This document shows, piece after piece, positions 61,754 through 64,000 of a DNA stretch of 64,000 nucleotides. The DNA comes from Aquimarina aggregata (lineage in GTDB: Bacteria > Bacteroidota > Bacteroidia > Flavobacteriales > Flavobacteriaceae). The stretch covers positions 124,001-188,000 of the forward strand of contig NZ_LQRT01000046.1 of NCBI RefSeq assembly GCF_001632745.1, in the 5' to 3' direction. The notes beneath the pieces are model-generated. The model made no database searches and was not told the DNA's origin. It saw only the letters and a list, made by a program, of their open reading frames with translations. A program made the translations under genes and the position numbers. How positions within the stretch are numbered: position 1 is the stretch's first letter; every line of letters starts with the position of its first letter.

Positions 61754-64000
61754 TTAATGTTTTAGAAGTTTGCCTGTAGTCTTACCACTAGGCGTATTAA
61801 TAGTATAGAAGTAAAGTCCATCTTCTAATCTACTTACATCAAAAGTATTTAGGTTTTCTCCTTTTTGTATTTTAGTATTTCTAATGTCCAAAACTTGAAT
61901 ACCTGTAGCATTAAATATTTGTAGATCAAATGTCCCTTTTTGTACGTTACAATTAACATTGATATTAATTACATCTCCACTTACTGGATTTGGAGTTAAT
62001 ATTACATCACTATTTTGGTCTTTTTGTACAAGGGCAGATTTACCAGCTAGTCCATCTAAATAAGCTCTATGTGGATTAGAAAATCCAAAACCTCCTACAA
62101 CATCCCAATTAATCGACCATGTCATCAACCCTCTAAAGTTAGCATATCCTGATGGGTTTCTTAAGGTATATCTACCTCCAAAAGACTGTCCTTTAATTAA
62201 ATAATCTAATGCTTTATGTACTTCTGCAGGTGCAGTATACCCTCCTGCAGGTGCAGCTGCAGCTGTTGACGGTAATCCTATGGCCACTTGATCAGCACGT
62301 AATGCAGGGAATTGAATTCCATTTACTGGAAACCCTTGTAATAGCATTTCAGCCATGGCTACATGAAAATCAGCAGTTCCTTGAGCATATATCTGATCAT
62401 CAAGTGCTCGCATAGTACCTGTATTGTAATGCTGCACATGAATATAATCCATATCGTTTCTTAAAGCATAAATTACCGGTAAATAAGCTCCAAACGAACC
62501 TCCATACGCAGAATACCCACCTTGTACGAAAGCTGTTTCTGGAGCCATAGATAATATAAAATCAGATCCAAATTGAGATAAGATCGATCTAAATGCAGTA
62601 ATAAGATTTACAACTTTTGGTCCAACTGGATTTCTAAAATCCGTATCTCCTGCACTTAAAGCTATAGAACTACCTTCAAAATCTATATCCATTCCATCGA
62701 AACCATATTCATTGATAATACTAATCATAGAATTACTAAAAATTCGAGCGTCTTCGGCACTATCAACATCTACAGCTCCAGTAGCACCTCCCATAGAAAT
62801 CAATACTTTTTTTCCTCTACTTTGCAGTAAAGCAACATCATTCTTAAACTCCTGCACACTGCTATAAATCGCAGGATCTGGAGTGAATGTCATATTAGCA
62901 CCTCCAGGAACTGTAGGTATCGCAAAAGATATATTGACTACATCCCATTTATCTGAAATTTCACTTAATTTTGGGATAGAGGAACCATTATTAAAATTAT
63001 GCCAATATCCTACTAAAATTCTTTTAGGTAGATTTCCACCTCCTGGAGGTGGTGTCGATCCAACTGATATTGTTGTCGGCGTAGCATCACCTGTAGCATT
63101 TAAGTTATCTGTTGCTGTTGCAGTAATGGTATGATTACCTTGTGTTGCTGTCCAATTTGTCGTGTATGGTGCCGAGTTATCCTCGCTAATTACGATACCA
63201 TCTACAGAAAATACTACTTTTTCGATTGTACCATCAGAGTCACTTGCTGTTGCAGCAATATTTACTGTTGCTCCAACATCAAAACTAGTGCCGCTTGCTG
63301 GACTTGTTATGGTTACTGTAGGTGCACTATTACCTCCACCGCCTGTACAATCACCAACAAATGTCCAGGCATCTTGCCAATATGTTCCTGTTCCAGGTGC
63401 ATATGCCCATGCAGCTCCATTACACCATCCGCTATTTGGGTAATCTCTACATTGGTATACTTTTCCATCATTTTGAACCTTGCTTCCTGCAACATAATTA
63501 CCTCCACTCTCTATATATTGAGCTTCATCACAATCTCCCCCACCTGTACTTGTATTTCTAGTTACTCTAATAGCATTAGATAAATCGTATGTTCCTACTA
63601 AATTAGAAGCGTTATTTCCAACAGTAGCTCCCTGCAAACCATCTTCATAACTTAAATGCCATATCAAACATACGCCAGCTCCTGCCTCATCAAAATTAAC
63701 AGCTTCTGGAGATCCCGGAAGTCCAAGAATTTTGCCTTCTTCATCTGTAATTACCCATTGCGAGTTTGTACCTTTATTTCCGTTTAATGTAATTCCTGAT
63801 ACATTATCGGCAATACCATCTCCTACGGTAAATGTAAACGGTCCTCCTGTAATTACTCCTCCATCAACCTCATCATTTCCTGAACATGGATCTCCTACGA
63901 CTTGATGAATCGCAGTAAGTAAAGAAGTTGATTGATCATTAGTATCATGAGATAGCTCCCAAATCATAATTCCTCCTGCTCGTTCTTTAGCTATTTCAGT
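61754..64000 (-). CDS. Tandem-GH18 secreted chitinase, ChiA-like (5' end outside window)
   Basis: At least 748 residues are visible; the frame is open through base 64000, where TEIAKERAGGIMIWELSHDT is the C-terminal end of a first GH18 domain. Counting from that Met, a T9SS-type adhesin-like repeat (about 36-135, GPFTFTVGDGIADNVSGITL), a chitin-binding module (about 146-207) and an Ig-like domain (about 215-302) follow. Then comes a second full GH18 domain (about 313-650) with acid Glu431 in DGMDIDFEGS and MGGATG, and a T9SS tail (about 660-737). The layout GH18-repeat-CBM-Ig-GH18 resembles the T9SS-exported ChiA of Flavobacterium johnsoniae. It should act outside the cell on crystalline chitin. 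Confidence 0.9.
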   Translation of the reverse strand, partial: TEIAKERAGGIMIWELSHDTNDQSTSLLTAIHQVVGDPCSGNDEVDGGVITGGPFTFTVGDGIADNVSGITLNGNKGTNSQWVITDEEGKILGLPGSPEAVNFDEAGAGVCLIWHLSYEDGLQGATVGNNASNLVGTYDLSNAIRVTRNTSTGGGDCDEAQYIESGGNYVAGSKVQNDGKVYQCRDYPNSGWCNGAAWAYAPGTGTYWQDAWTFVGDCTGGGGNSAPTVTITSPASGTSFDVGATVNIAATASDSDGTIEKVVFSVDGIVISEDNSAPYTTNWTATQGNHTITATATDNLNATGDATPTTISVGSTPPPGGGNLPKRILVGYWHNFNNGSSIPKLSEISDKWDVVNISFAIPTVPGGANMTFTPDPAIYSSVQEFKNDVALLQSRGKKVLISMGGATGAVDVDSAEDARIFSNSMISIINEYGFDGMDIDFEGSSIALSAGDTDFRNPVGPKVVNLITAFRSILSQFGSDFILSMAPETAFVQGGYSAYGGSFGAYLPVIYALRNDMDYIHVQHYNTGTMRALDDQIYAQGTADFHVAMAEMLLQGFPVNGIQFPALRADQVAIGLPSTAAAAPAGGYTAPAEVHKALDYLIKGQSFGGRYTLRNPSGYANFRGLMTWSINWDVVGGFGFSNPHRAYLDGLAGKSALVQKDQNSDVILTPNPVSGDVININVNCNVQKGTFDLQIFNATGIQVLDIRNTKIQKGENLNTFDVSRLEDGLYFYTINTPSGKTTGKLLKH

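Noticed and set aside
1..64000. tRNA, rRNA, CRISPR, insertion sequences or riboswitches
   Set aside because: I looked for them by eye and saw no cloverleaf, direct-repeat array, transposase or known aptamer; absence by eye is not proof.

Overview
The window is AT-rich chromosomal DNA from a member of the Bacteroidota, most likely a marine, polysaccharide-degrading Flavobacteriaceae. Aquimarina or a close relative is my guess from gene content, not a proof. The pointers are seven secreted enzymes with a type IX secretion (T9SS) C-terminal sorting tail, a SusC/SusD pair behind a FecI/FecR pair, DUF4249- and DUF4302-type lipoproteins, and promoters of the Bacteroidota form TAnnTTTG. I see no rRNA or tRNA genes, CRISPR array, prophage or insertion sequence.

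Layout. 1-1450: the end of an ECF sigma factor gene with a membrane partner and a periplasmic Spy/CpxP-like protein. 1485-10633: a beta-propeller protein, an RsmB-type rRNA methyltransferase, a secreted beta-helix protein, purL and a cysteine hydrolase. 10953-18843: a fatty-acid degradation block (acyl-CoA ligase, MarR regulator, fadN, fadA, fadE). Matching palindromes precede both the ligase and marR. 19250-29766: secreted carbohydrate enzymes (heparinase II/III-like lyase, GH16, GH13 alpha-amylase, a CBM9-like lipoprotein) and a phospholipase A2-like lipoprotein. 30069-31223: an MFS transporter. 31253-40723: FecI sigma, FecR, SusC with an STN domain, SusD, a zinc metallohydrolase lipoprotein and a DUF4302-like lipoprotein. 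40922-43850: two secreted proteins, one a propeller and one an amidohydrolase, sharing the same NTF2/SnoaL-like C-terminal domain. 43853-50462: a minus-strand operon of a small secreted protein, a TonB-dependent receptor, a DUF4249 lipoprotein and a plug-like protein. 50709-53665: an M28 peptidase, an esterase lipoprotein and a LysE exporter. 53876-64000: a minus-strand secreted chitinolytic block (astacin protease, GH18 chitinase, a GH5-CBM6-GH19 fusion, and a tandem GH18 chitinase cut by the window edge).

How the parts work together. The chitin block, with T9SS export, chitin-binding modules, three chitinase proteins and an astacin protease, looks built to open protein-chitin composites such as crustacean cuticle. 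The 19-29 kb enzymes point to algal or glucan polymers. The FecI-FecR-SusC(STN) set is a complete surface-signalling uptake system, but no glycan hydrolase lies inside it, so its substrate is open. The fad block has the same gene order as the fadNAE operon of Bacillus subtilis and appears controlled by its own MarR protein.

The most useful new observations are the shared palindrome of the fad block, a 23-base element shared by the upstream regions of two secreted hydrolases 24 kb apart, a common lectin-like module in two putative lyases, the GH5-GH19 fusion, the paired NTF2-like tails, and two neighbouring genes that lack a standard start codon.
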